Below, in pieces: positions 1 through 6,660 of a stretch of 9,456 nucleotides of DNA. The notes below the pieces were generated by a model that ran no database searches, had not been told where the DNA came from, and saw only the letters and a list, made by a program, of their open reading frames with translations. Source of the stretch: Sulfurovum sp. GTDB lineage: Bacteria; Campylobacterota; Campylobacteria; Campylobacterales; Sulfurovaceae. Positions within the stretch are counted from its first letter, which is position 1. Every line of letters begins with the position of its first letter. The position numbers and the translations under genes were made by a program. Location of the stretch: NCBI GenBank assembly GCA_030626265.1, contig DAOUPF010000028.1:1-9456 (forward strand). The letters run 5' to 3'.

Positions 1-731
1 TCCCAGTAGCCTTTGTTGTGTCTACTTTGATATGCTCCAAAATTGGATATCTCATACTGCACAAACCCTATATCTTTAATACTTTCTGATACATAGAACG
101 CAAGCTCCTCGTCCTCTTGGCGTACCTCTGGAGTGGAGGCAAATGGAGTGTGTTTCTCTATGGTGAGTTCATAGGCGGATATATGGTCTATAGGTAGCTT
201 GGAGGCTTGTTTTATATCTCTGCTTAGTAACTCTTTGCTATCATGCAGGTAGTTATATATGAGGTCCAAAGAGATATGATCAAACCCTATACTTGATGCG
301 TACTCTATGGCTTCTATGGCTTGAGATGGCGTGTGGTTGCGACCTAATGCTTTTAGCTTTTTTTCATCAAAACTTTGCACTCCAAAACTGATACGATTTA
401 TACCCAACTCATGCATGCCGCCTAGCCACTCTTTTTTGGCAGAGTTTGGGTTGGCTTCTGTTGTGATCTCTGCATCATTTTGTAGATATGGTCTTATGGT
501 TTCAAAAAATGGTGCATATAGTTCGGGCTGGATAGTTGATGGTGTCCCACCGCCGATAAATAGTGTGGAGATAGAGCTTTTAGTTGGCTTGAAAAGTTTT
601 ATCTCATGCTCTAGTTGCTCAATTATAGATTTCATATAACTCTCTCTAGTATCAAACTTATCTACATAGGAGTTGAAGCTACAGTAGTGACACTTGGAAT
701 CACAATATGGTATATGTAAGTAGAGTAACAT
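1..731 (-). CDS. hemW: HemW-like radical SAM protein (coproporphyrinogen III oxidase family), C-terminus outside window
   Basis: Reading from the ATG at 731, 243 codons are present before the window edge. The N-terminus MLLYLHIPYC carries the radical SAM cluster motif CxxxCxxC (C10, C14, C17). It is followed by Phe, as in HemW, rather than the fourth Cys typical of HemN. A GGGTPS motif (residues 60-65) binds SAM in this family, and the NFG...HNKGYW stretch at the truncated end is also family-typical. HemN-type enzymes oxidatively decarboxylate coproporphyrinogen; HemW proteins are known instead as heme-binding chaperones that deliver heme to respiratory enzymes. The motif favours HemW, but family annotations are often mixed. 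The gene diverges from rppH. Only a weak purine stretch precedes the start, but the conserved motif begins within a few residues, so the start is well placed. Confidence 0.9.
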   Translation of the reverse strand, partial: MLLYLHIPYCDSKCHYCSFNSYVDKFDTRESYMKSIIEQLEHEIKLFKPTKSSISTLFIGGGTPSTIQPELYAPFFETIRPYLQNDAEITTEANPNSAKKEWLGGMHELGINRISFGVQSFDEKKLKALGRNHTPSQAIEAIEYASSIGFDHISLDLIYNYLHDSKELLSRDIKQASKLPIDHISAYELTIEKHTPFASTPEVRQEDEELAFYVSESIKDIGFVQYEISNFGAYQSRHNKGYW

Positions 732-762
732 CTATCTATCTTTTTATTAGATTTCAAACGCT

Positions 763-785
763 TATAATAGCTTTTGAGATACAAT
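763..785. promoter_or_regulatory. Divergent hemW / rppH promoter region
   Basis: The 94-bp gap between divergent hemW and rppH must hold both promoters. On the plus strand TATAAT (763-768) and TACAAT (780-785) are candidate -10 elements for rppH; the second would give a leader of about 34 nt. On the minus strand TATTAT (769-764) could serve hemW. No clear -35 is seen, which is usual for Campylobacterota sigma-70 promoters. The assignment is by eye, and the candidates for the two directions overlap. Confidence 0.35.
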
Positions 786-825
786 CTTAACAGAAATATT
801 TTAATAAATATATAAAGAGGCAATA

Positions 826-1299
826 ATGCGAAAATATAAGGACTATCGTCCTAATGTTGCAGCTATTGTACTCTCGTCAGATTATCCTAGCAAGTGTGAG
901 TTTATGATTTCGCGTCGTAATGGCATGAAACGAGGATGGCAGTTTCCACAAGGTGGTATAGATAAAGGCGAGCCTATCCTAGAAGCGTTGTTTCGTGAAC
1001 TCAAAGAGGAGATAGGTACCGATGACATTGAAGTGATATCTGAGTATCCAGAATGGATTACTTATGATTTCCCAAAGATGAGCAAAGATAAGCTCTACCC
1101 ATACAGGGGGCAGACACAGAGATATTTTCTTGTGCGTCTCAGAGACCATGAAAAAATTGACTTATTTGCACATGAGATACCAGAATTTGAAGAGTATAAG
1201 TTTGTGACAGAGGATGAGTTATTTAAAAAAGCGACCTTTCTGAAGAGAAGGTCTTATCGAAGAGTGATTAATTATTTTATCAAAAAAGGGTTGTTATAG
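826..1299 (+). CDS. rppH: RNA pyrophosphohydrolase (Nudix hydrolase, RppH/NudH)
   Basis: This 157-aa protein has a complete Nudix box matching GX5EX7REUXEEXGU from G43 to T65 (G43, E49, R57, E58, E61, E62, G64), which forms the Mg2+-dependent diphosphate-cleaving site. The N-terminal YRPNVAAIV and the GWQFPQGGI stretch before the box are typical of RppH rather than general Nudix enzymes. RppH removes pyrophosphate from 5'-triphosphorylated mRNA and starts RNase-mediated decay in the cytoplasm; some family members also cleave dinucleoside polyphosphates. The ATG is preceded by AAAGAGG at 814-820 with normal spacing. It heads the operon, and its TAG stop directly touches the ATG of lysC. Helicobacter has the same neighbour order. 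Confidence 0.92.
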   Translation: MRKYKDYRPNVAAIVLSSDYPSKCEFMISRRNGMKRGWQFPQGGIDKGEPILEALFRELKEEIGTDDIEVISEYPEWITYDFPKMSKDKLYPYRGQTQRYFLVRLRDHEKIDLFAHEIPEFEEYKFVTEDELFKKATFLKRRSYRRVINYFIKKGLL

Positions 1300-2505
1300 A
1301 TGTTAATCGTGCAGAAGTACGGCGGTACTAGCGTAGGTGGATTGGACCGTATAGAGAGTGTTGCCAAGAGGGTAGCAAAGACTAAATTTAAGGGTAACAG
1401 TGTAGTGGTGGTAGTCTCAGCCATGAGTGGAGAGACTAATAAATTGACAGAGTATGCACGCCACTTCTCAAAAAATCCATCCAAGAGAGAGATGGATATA
1501 CTGCTAAGCTCGGGAGAGAGAGTGACAGCATCATTGCTAGCAATTGCTCTTCAGGAGATGGGAGTGGGTGCGATAGCAATGACAGGTAGACAAGCAGGTA
1601 TACAAACTAATAGTGCCCATACATATGCACGCATTGAGTCTATCAATACAGATGCTATGAAGCGTGAGTTAGATGAAGGGAATATCATCATAGTAGCAGG
1701 CTTTCAAGGTATCAATAAAGAGGATCGAGTGACAACTTTAGGTCGTGGAGGTAGTGACCTCAGTGCTGTGGCGATTGCAGCTGCATTGGGGGCTGATGCT
1801 TGTGAGATATACTCTGATGTAGATGGTGTATATACAACAGACCCTCGCGTAGAGCCAAGAGCAAAAAAGCTTGATTTTATCTCATACGAAGAGATGTTGG
1901 AATTGTCTAGTTTGGGTGCAAAAGTACTACAGAGTAGATCAGTTGAACTTGCCAAAAAGATGGGTGTTAAGATAGTAGCAAAGAGTAGTTTTAGTGATAA
2001 CGAGGGTACAATTATATCAGAGGAGAGTGATGAGATGGAAGAGGTATTGGTTAGTGGTATAGCACTAGATAAAAATCAAGCAAGAGTATCATTACGAGAA
2101 GTCTCTGATAGACCAGGAGTAGCAGCAGAGATATTTACAATGCTTGCTAAAGAGCAGATAAATGTAGATATGATTATCCAAAATGCCAGTACAGATGGTA
2201 CGACAAATCTTGGATTTACAGTGCCTCAGAGTGAGATGGAACATGTAGAGAGAGTCATAGGTCAGTTTGGCGAAGATATAGGTAGTGTGGATTTTGATGA
2301 GAATATATGTAAAGTCTCTGTAGTAGGTGTAGGTATGAAGTCTCACTCTGGTGTGGCTGCATCAGCATTCTCCGCTCTAGCTGATGCTAACATAAACATA
2401 CAGATGATATCTACTTCAGAGATAAAAGTATCTGTCATAGTGGATGAGAAATTTGGTGAGTTGGCTGTAAGAGTTTTGCATGAGATATATCAGCTGGACA
2501 AATAG
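1300..2505 (+). CDS. lysC: Aspartate kinase
   Basis: Aspartate kinase phosphorylates aspartate to aspartyl-4-phosphate, the first step towards lysine/diaminopimelate, threonine and methionine. The 401-aa protein has the N-terminal KYGGTSV nucleotide-binding motif (residues 6-12), SSGERV (70-75), GRGGSD (148-153) and DVDGVYTTDPR (173-183). Two C-terminal ACT regulatory domains follow (about 261-335 and 337-401), the arrangement of feedback-regulated monofunctional aspartokinases. Inhibition by lysine and/or threonine is inferred from the ACT domains, not visible directly. The ATG abuts the rppH stop (TAGATG); an AAGGG at 1286-1290 inside rppH can act as ribosome binding site, so translational coupling is likely. 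The gene ends in tandem in-frame TAG stops (2503-2508) before hobA, which lies in the same frame. Confidence 0.96.
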   Translation: MLIVQKYGGTSVGGLDRIESVAKRVAKTKFKGNSVVVVVSAMSGETNKLTEYARHFSKNPSKREMDILLSSGERVTASLLAIALQEMGVGAIAMTGRQAGIQTNSAHTYARIESINTDAMKRELDEGNIIIVAGFQGINKEDRVTTLGRGGSDLSAVAIAAALGADACEIYSDVDGVYTTDPRVEPRAKKLDFISYEEMLELSSLGAKVLQSRSVELAKKMGVKIVAKSSFSDNEGTIISEESDEMEEVLVSGIALDKNQARVSLREVSDRPGVAAEIFTMLAKEQINVDMIIQNASTDGTTNLGFTVPQSEMEHVERVIGQFGEDIGSVDFDENICKVSVVGVGMKSHSGVAASAFSALADANINIQMISTSEIKVSVIVDEKFGELAVRVLHEIYQLDK

Positions 2506-2514
2506 TAGCCTATA

Positions 2515-3060
2515 ATGCAAGCACTTCTAAACTGGACACTAGATGAGATTCGAAAAGAGAGTTCTGACTTCTCTTGGATGGAGGAGTTTCGTTTTGACTG
2601 GACACCACTAGTACAAAGTGCAATTAGCAAGATGATTGATGGACAGACAGTTTTAATAGTAACCGATGATAATAGAAAATGGTTTTCTAAATATATACGT
2701 AATGCCATCAACTCTTCGGGTAAAGATCGTCCATTCTTACCTGTATATGATATGCTAGGATGTTTTCCCAGTCTTCAATCCATAAAGGATACACAAGATA
2801 TAGAGTTACTAGAGGATATGTTAGATATCTCTTTCCCCAATGGATATTTCATATGGTATATAGGAGATAGCAAACATAACTACACCAAGCTACCATATAG
2901 AAATGATGATAACTTTCTATGGGTAATGAATGATCAAGTTCCTAATAGTTTTCCTTTTAGGGATAGTGATTCACTATTAGATATCAAGCTCATACAGCTC
3001 TATAAACTTTTTGACAAGACTGTAGAAGCAGTACTGTATGGACAGATAGAAATAGACTAA
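2515..3060 (+). CDS. hobA: HobA, DnaA-binding replication initiation protein
   Basis: I recognise this 181-aa protein as HobA from its length (about 180 aa in Helicobacter pylori), its place between lysC and holB, and conserved stretches such as the DGQTVLIVTDDNRKWF region (residues 42-55), FLW and the DSLLDIKLIQLYKLF helix near the C-terminus. HobA is known to bind domain I of DnaA and to promote orisome assembly at oriC; structurally it is related to E. coli DiaA, with little sequence similarity. It acts in the cytoplasm on the chromosome origin. The in-frame TAG codons at 2503-2508 make ATG 2515 the first possible start. No clear Shine-Dalgarno sequence precedes it, suggesting coupling to lysC translation. 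Its stop overlaps the next start by one base (TAATG). Confidence 0.9.
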   Translation: MQALLNWTLDEIRKESSDFSWMEEFRFDWTPLVQSAISKMIDGQTVLIVTDDNRKWFSKYIRNAINSSGKDRPFLPVYDMLGCFPSLQSIKDTQDIELLEDMLDISFPNGYFIWYIGDSKHNYTKLPYRNDDNFLWVMNDQVPNSFPFRDSDSLLDIKLIQLYKLFDKTVEAVLYGQIEID

Positions 3061-3677
3061 TGATACTCCATAGCCAAGTTATAATCACTACTCATTTTGA
3101 TGATACTATAACAAAGCTACGCAATCTAGCTATAGATAATGAGACCTTTGTAGTCATTCAAAGAGAGGGAAACTTCCTTGTAGATGATGTCAAACTAGCT
3201 ATAGAAAAGGCATATATGGCTAGTCAAGAGAAGACTATCATAGTCCTAGCAGCTGACAACTTTTCTGCTATAGTACAAAATAGGCTACTCAAAGTCATAG
3301 AGGAACCACCACCTAAAAAAGAGTTTATACTTCTCTTTACATCAAAAGCTATAATCCTACCTACTATTAGATCTCGTTTGCCTATCACGATACTAAATGA
3401 GTCATTAGATATACCAGATCTAGCTCTTGATATGATGCGTTTGGATATTCGCTTGGTTTATGACTTTATCCAAGAGCACTCACGGATAAATGCCAGTAAA
3501 GCCAAAGAGCTAGTAGAGCAGATAGGAAAAACTGCTATACTCTCACAGAGATACAATTTAGATGAGAAGACACTAAATGTCATGAGAGACTCTGTAAAAG
3601 CATTAGATCGTGGCTCACCCCCATCATTTATATTGACAGGATTGTTGCTCAAGCTCTTAGCAAGAAAAAAACGATAA
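3060..3677 (+). CDS. holB: DNA polymerase III delta' subunit, minimal form
   Basis: Delta' is the stator of the clamp loader that opens and loads the beta sliding clamp. The 205-aa protein keeps the later part of the AAA+ fold: a Walker B-like strand IIVLAADN (residues 60-67), VQNRLLKVIEEPP (72-84), which is the clamp-loader QNxLLKxxEEPP signature, a sensor 1-type strand ILLFTS, and TIRSRL (102-107), corresponding to the SRC region with Cys replaced by Leu. It lacks a Walker A P-loop and zinc-binding cysteines, and is much shorter than E. coli delta' (334 aa). Loss of ATP binding is acceptable for delta', which does not hydrolyse ATP. The start overlaps the hobA stop by one base. Short delta' proteins are known in Helicobacter at this locus. 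Assignment rests on the signature and on context. Confidence 0.85.
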   Translation: MILHSQVIITTHFDDTITKLRNLAIDNETFVVIQREGNFLVDDVKLAIEKAYMASQEKTIIVLAADNFSAIVQNRLLKVIEEPPPKKEFILLFTSKAIILPTIRSRLPITILNESLDIPDLALDMMRLDIRLVYDFIQEHSRINASKAKELVEQIGKTAILSQRYNLDEKTLNVMRDSVKALDRGSPPSFILTGLLLKLLARKKR

Positions 3678-3683
3678 AACCAT

Positions 3684-3690
3684 AAGGAGA
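3684..3690 (+). promoter_or_regulatory. Strong ribosome binding site of folP
   Basis: AAGGAGA lies 7 bases before the folP ATG, the strongest Shine-Dalgarno sequence in the operon. The preceding genes rely on abutting or overlapping starts, so folP, after a 20-bp gap, is probably translated independently although cotranscribed. Confidence 0.75.
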
Positions 3691-3697
3691 TTTATAT

Positions 3698-4837
3698 ATG
3701 TATATTTATAAACTCGGAGATATCAAAGATAAAAAATCAGCACTCAAAGCTCTAGGTGTAGAGAGTGGAGGGGTTAGTATCATAGCCAACAAGATGGAGC
3801 TTCTATACTTTTACATCAAAGACCTCAAAACTCCAGCAGTAAATATCCTCAAACAAGATGCCCTAAGTATCGGAGCAGAGTTAGCCGTACCAAAAGGAGT
3901 GATTACTTGTGAAGCAGATAGTTTTGACTGTATACTCATAGGTAGTAGAAAACATATGAAGATACTATCCCAAAAAGAGCTATCTCAGCCTTTTGGACTC
4001 AAAACTATAGCTAAAGAGCTTGATAGGTTTTTAAAGACAAAAGAGTATCCGACTAAAATCATGGGTGTGATAAATGCCAATGATGATAGCTTTTTTGAGG
4101 GTAGTAGATTTTTAGCTGATGATGCTATCGCTCAAATAAATAAGATGATAGAAGATGGAGCAGATATCATCGACATAGGTGCAGTCTCTTCTCGTCCAGA
4201 TGCTAAAACGGTCAGTGAGCTAGATGAATTCAAACGCATCAAACCTATTTGTGATGCGATAAAAGAAAATAGATTACATGAAAAAGTGATATTTTCTATA
4301 GACAGTTATACGCCAGAGGTAGTAGAGTATGCACTGGGCTCTGGATTTACAATCATCAATGATATCACAGGAGCTAGTGATGAAAGTATTATAAAGTTAG
4401 CCCTAAAATATAAAGCAAGACTCTGTATCATGCATATGCAAGGCACTCCTCAAACTATGCAGAAAAACCCTAGCTATGATAATGTAATGGTAGAGGTGAG
4501 TCAATTTTTTGAAGAGCGTATAGCTAAGTGCAAATCATTGGGACTTGATAGAGAAAATATCATTCTTGATGTTGGCATAGGTTTTGGTAAAACTCTAGAA
4601 CACAATATCATACTCATCAAGAACATGGTACATTTTGGAGTTTTTGGATGTGAAGTATTAGTTGGGGCTAGTCGTAAATCTATGATAGATAAGATAACTC
4701 CAAGTACCCCAGAAGAGAGACTATCGGGAACTATAGCTATACATTTAAGAGCAGTAGAGCATGGAGCTAGTATCGTGAGATGTCATGATGTGAGAGAGCA
4801 TGTACAGGCTTTGGTTGTTTGGGAAGTTTTAAGATAG
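3698..4837 (+). CDS. folP: Dihydropteroate synthase with N-terminal extension
   Basis: Dihydropteroate synthase joins p-aminobenzoate to hydroxymethyl-dihydropterin pyrophosphate to make dihydropteroate in folate synthesis; it is the sulfonamide target. The catalytic TIM barrel occupies about residues 120-379: MGVINANDDSF (122-132, loop 1), DIIDIGAVSSRP (156-167), the IDSY strand (D202), NDITGA (221-226), MHMQGTP (244-250), DVGIGFGK (291-298), GASRKS (323-328) and RCHDV (361-365). Typical bacterial enzymes have about 280 aa; here about 120 residues precede the barrel. Loop 1 differs from the common LNVTPDSF. Similar long forms and context occur in Helicobacter and Campylobacter, so both features look lineage-typical rather than a fusion. 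Last gene of the plus-strand operon, convergent with the zinc-ribbon gene. Confidence 0.93.
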   Translation: MYIYKLGDIKDKKSALKALGVESGGVSIIANKMELLYFYIKDLKTPAVNILKQDALSIGAELAVPKGVITCEADSFDCILIGSRKHMKILSQKELSQPFGLKTIAKELDRFLKTKEYPTKIMGVINANDDSFFEGSRFLADDAIAQINKMIEDGADIIDIGAVSSRPDAKTVSELDEFKRIKPICDAIKENRLHEKVIFSIDSYTPEVVEYALGSGFTIINDITGASDESIIKLALKYKARLCIMHMQGTPQTMQKNPSYDNVMVEVSQFFEERIAKCKSLGLDRENIILDVGIGFGKTLEHNIILIKNMVHFGVFGCEVLVGASRKSMIDKITPSTPEERLSGTIAIHLRAVEHGASIVRCHDVREHVQALVVWEVLR

Positions 4838-4839
4838 AG

Positions 4840-4861
4840 TAGGGGGAGTATTATCCTCCTA
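4840..4861 (+). terminator. GC-rich hairpin between convergent operons, possible terminator
   Basis: An 8-bp inverted repeat (TAGGGGGA paired with TCCTCCTA, one G-U wobble in the plus-strand RNA, 6-base loop) begins 3 bases after the folP stop. It overlaps the stop codon and last codons of the convergent zinc-ribbon gene. It is the most GC-rich spot around and sits where a terminator for folP is expected, but no uridine run follows, so it is not a canonical intrinsic terminator. In minus-strand RNA the wobble becomes an A-C mismatch, so it suits plus-strand transcripts better. Confidence 0.4.
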
Positions 4862-5531
4862 GTATCCAAGTAAAGAAATCATCTAAGGGACTAAAATATG
4901 TATTAGATGGTCTTGCATATTCAAAAGATTGTCTTCTATAATTATCTTTTTTGCTACTCTCTCTTTTTATTTTATTTTTATTTTTATTTTTATTTTTATT
5001 TTTATTTTTATTTTTTTCTAGGTATAGTTCTCCACCTACTTGTTGCCATTCAAAGAGCTGTTGTAGTTCTCCACCATCAAGCCATACACCATGTTTGTGA
5101 CATTTATCTATAACTACACCACTTACAGTTTTATAGTTAATTCTTTGCATAGTATTTTCACATATAGGACATTTTCTATATCTAATTACAAGTTCTGTTT
5201 TGTGTCTTGGGTTATTGAGTATAAACTGTAGTATCTTATGATCTATCGAGACTACTTCTCCTGTATGATGCTTTATAGTCTTTTGTAAGTCATCTTCAGA
5301 TATAAATATACCATCACAGTCATTACACCTCTGGATTATGATTTCATCTTTGATACCTATGTTTATACGCTCAAAGCTTACTTCACATACTGGACAGATG
5401 TGTGTCTTTAATCCCTCTTTTATAATGTCATTTTTGGATAGTATACTCATATTTAGTGGATTTCTTTGACCACAGTAGTCACAGATGAGTCCACTTTTAG
5501 GCAGTGGAGCAGAGCAGAATTTGCATCTCAT
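4851..5531 (-). CDS. Small multi-zinc-ribbon protein (zf-TFIIB-like) with Lys-Asn repeat linker
   Basis: This 226-aa protein carries three probable zinc-binding modules. An N-terminal ribbon has C3/C6 and C17/C20. A second has C46/C49 and C69/C72 (CPVC...CNDC). A third has C121/C124 and C144/H147, reading CPIC...CHKHGVWLDGGEL, where the G-x-W-L/F-D-x-x-E-L ending is typical of zf-TFIIB family proteins. The second module has the related GIFISEDDL ending. Residues 173-187 are an alternating Lys-Asn run from a DNA microsatellite, then a basic, Ser/Tyr-rich tail ends in FFTWILGG. No signal peptide or transmembrane segment is evident. The ATG touches the stop of the SPFH gene (TAGATG), so the two are surely cotranscribed. 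The biochemical role is unknown; a nucleic-acid or protein adaptor for the SPFH protein is inference. Confidence 0.85.
   Translation of the reverse strand: MRCKFCSAPLPKSGLICDYCGQRNPLNMSILSKNDIIKEGLKTHICPVCEVSFERINIGIKDEIIIQRCNDCDGIFISEDDLQKTIKHHTGEVVSIDHKILQFILNNPRHKTELVIRYRKCPICENTMQRINYKTVSGVVIDKCHKHGVWLDGGELQQLFEWQQVGGELYLEKNKNKNKNKNKNKNKIKRESSKKDNYRRQSFEYARPSNTYFSPLDDFFTWILGG
4970..5017. repeat. Hexanucleotide microsatellite (TTTTTA)n inside a coding region
   Basis: A residues at 4974, 4980, 4986, 4992, 4998, 5004 and 5010 are spaced exactly 6 bases apart within pure T, giving about seven TTTTTA units with imperfect T-rich ends. On the minus strand this reads AAA-AAT codons, encoding the (KN)7 run in the zinc-ribbon protein. 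Because the unit is 6 bp, gain or loss of units would change linker length by two residues without a frameshift. Confidence 0.95.
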
Positions 5532-6530
5532 CTATAGTGTATCCAGAATCTCTTGTTTTTTCTTTTCATACTCTGTGTCTGTGATTAGCTCTGCTTCAAA
5601 AATCTCTTTTAGATGAGTTAGTCTTTGTGTAGCAGTGCGTTCTGTAGTTTGGTTATTTTCAAGTGGTTCACTAAGACTAGGAGAGAGCATATTCCCAGCA
5701 TTTGCTCCCATAAATACACCAGCGGCTCCAGCTTCATTGGTAGCTGCGTCGTTGAGAGCATCTAGCTGTCTCATATCTTTGTAGCTGACTCCTACGCTTT
5801 TTGCAGCGTAGTGAGTTGCTTGCGTATCTGCTATCTTGCTTATTCGCCCTTTTGTCTCATCGTCAAACTCTGTCCCCTCTATCCTAAAGTCAACCAAAGA
5901 GAAGCCTAAAGTATCAAACTCCGTATCTAGCTTCTCTCTGAGCATATCTCCTAGCTCTTCTCTCTGAGCATCTATGTGGTTGTATGATATCTTGGATTCT
6001 GCGAACATATCACTCATAGGATGAACTAATCGGGCATTTATAATAGTTCTAAGCTCATCTGCTCCAAAATACTCTTGCTCTCCTACGATAGAGACGAAAA
6101 AGCTTTTTGGGTCTTTTATCTGTAAACTATAGTTTCCAAAAGCAAACAGCTCTACTGGAAACTCATAAACAGGGTCTATATATTTGATAGGTGCGACAGT
6201 ACCCCATTTTTGGTCAGCCATAATACTTCTTTTGTAAAAGTAAAACTCAGCCTTATGCTCACTCTCAAAAAATTGCATAACTTTTTTGAGTGTAGTGATG
6301 AAAGGTATGTTGGAAGTTTTGATATTGAAAAGACCCTCATTGTGAAATACAGCTCTAATCTTCCCCTCGTACACAAGAATACAACCCTGAGTTGGTCCTA
6401 CTATGAGTTTGGATGCGTTTTTGATCTCATCACCGTTGTCAGTCCAACGATAGAAAAGTGTATTAGAGTCTTCATTATCCCATTGGATTACTGAACGAAG
6501 TTGCCTTTTTAGAGGATCGAAAAATGCCAT
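5532..6530 (-). CDS. SPFH/flotillin-like protein with C-terminal SHOCT domain
   Basis: Starting at the ATG at 6530 gives 332 aa beginning MAFFDPLKRQ, closely resembling the start of the Bacillus YdjI-type SPFH family (MAFF...VIQW, then KLIVGPTQGCILVYEGKI). The SPFH core spans about residues 25-230. An Ala/Gly-rich linker (about 255-285) follows, then a SHOCT-type end at 304-332 (LTHLKEIFEAELITDTEYEKKK). No transmembrane segment is obvious; such proteins are thought to work at membranes through oligomerisation, and Bacillus YdjI is associated with the PspA-like membrane stress locus. An upstream in-frame ATG at 6593 would add 21 residues, but it lies upstream of the predicted transcription start, while 6530 has an AGGAG ribosome binding site. 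Cotranscribed with the zinc-ribbon gene. Exact function unknown. Confidence 0.87.
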   Translation of the reverse strand: MAFFDPLKRQLRSVIQWDNEDSNTLFYRWTDNGDEIKNASKLIVGPTQGCILVYEGKIRAVFHNEGLFNIKTSNIPFITTLKKVMQFFESEHKAEFYFYKRSIMADQKWGTVAPIKYIDPVYEFPVELFAFGNYSLQIKDPKSFFVSIVGEQEYFGADELRTIINARLVHPMSDMFAESKISYNHIDAQREELGDMLREKLDTEFDTLGFSLVDFRIEGTEFDDETKGRISKIADTQATHYAAKSVGVSYKDMRQLDALNDAATNEAGAAGVFMGANAGNMLSPSLSEPLENNQTTERTATQRLTHLKEIFEAELITDTEYEKKKQEILDTL

Positions 6531-6535
6531 AACTA

Positions 6536-6540
6536 CTCCT
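6536..6540 (-). promoter_or_regulatory. Ribosome binding site that fixes the SPFH gene start
   Basis: On the minus strand AGGAG (6540-6536) lies 5 bases before the ATG at 6530. No comparable sequence precedes the upstream in-frame ATG at 6593. Together with conservation of MAFF at the start of the family, this decides the shorter start. Confidence 0.8.
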
Positions 6541-6563
6541 AAATATTTTGATTTTAGTAAACT

Positions 6564-6583
6564 TTGGAGGTTGTTTTCTCCAA
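6564..6583 (-). other. Short hairpin in predicted 5' leader of SPFH operon
   Basis: In the minus-strand transcript UUGGAG (6583-6578) can pair with CUCCAA (6569-6564) around an 8-base A-rich loop. It lies just after the predicted transcription start and about 34 bases before the start codon. It may affect mRNA stability or be coincidental. Confidence 0.3.
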
Positions 6584-6594
6584 GATTCTCCAAT

Positions 6595-6603
6595 AGTATA
6601 ACA
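6595..6603 (-). promoter_or_regulatory. Extended -10 promoter of the SPFH / zinc-ribbon operon
   Basis: The minus strand reads TGTTATACT (6603-6595), an extended -10 element (TGn plus TATACT). Transcription would begin near 6588, giving a leader of about 58 nt before the ATG at 6530. No -35 hexamer is obvious. Confidence 0.55.
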
Positions 6604-6660
6604 TATATACTATGTCTATTTCTATTACCTCTTATAGTTCTTTCAAAACTTTACATATTA

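Noticed and set aside
331..639. Plus-strand 102-codon open frame
   Set aside because: It is antisense to hemW, whose radical SAM motifs are unambiguous, and it has no family resemblance.
4970..5017. CRISPR-like periodicity
   Set aside because: A 6-base simple repeat without spacers is a microsatellite, not an array.
4907..5113. Plus-strand open frame rich in Phe/Tyr opposite the zinc-ribbon gene
   Set aside because: It is a by-product of the T-rich microsatellite read in the opposite direction, while the minus strand shows clear zinc-binding motifs.
6531..6593. Upstream ATG giving a 353-aa SPFH protein
   Set aside because: It lies upstream of the predicted transcription start (near 6588) and lacks a ribosome binding site; the start at 6530 has AGGAG and the conserved MAFF beginning.
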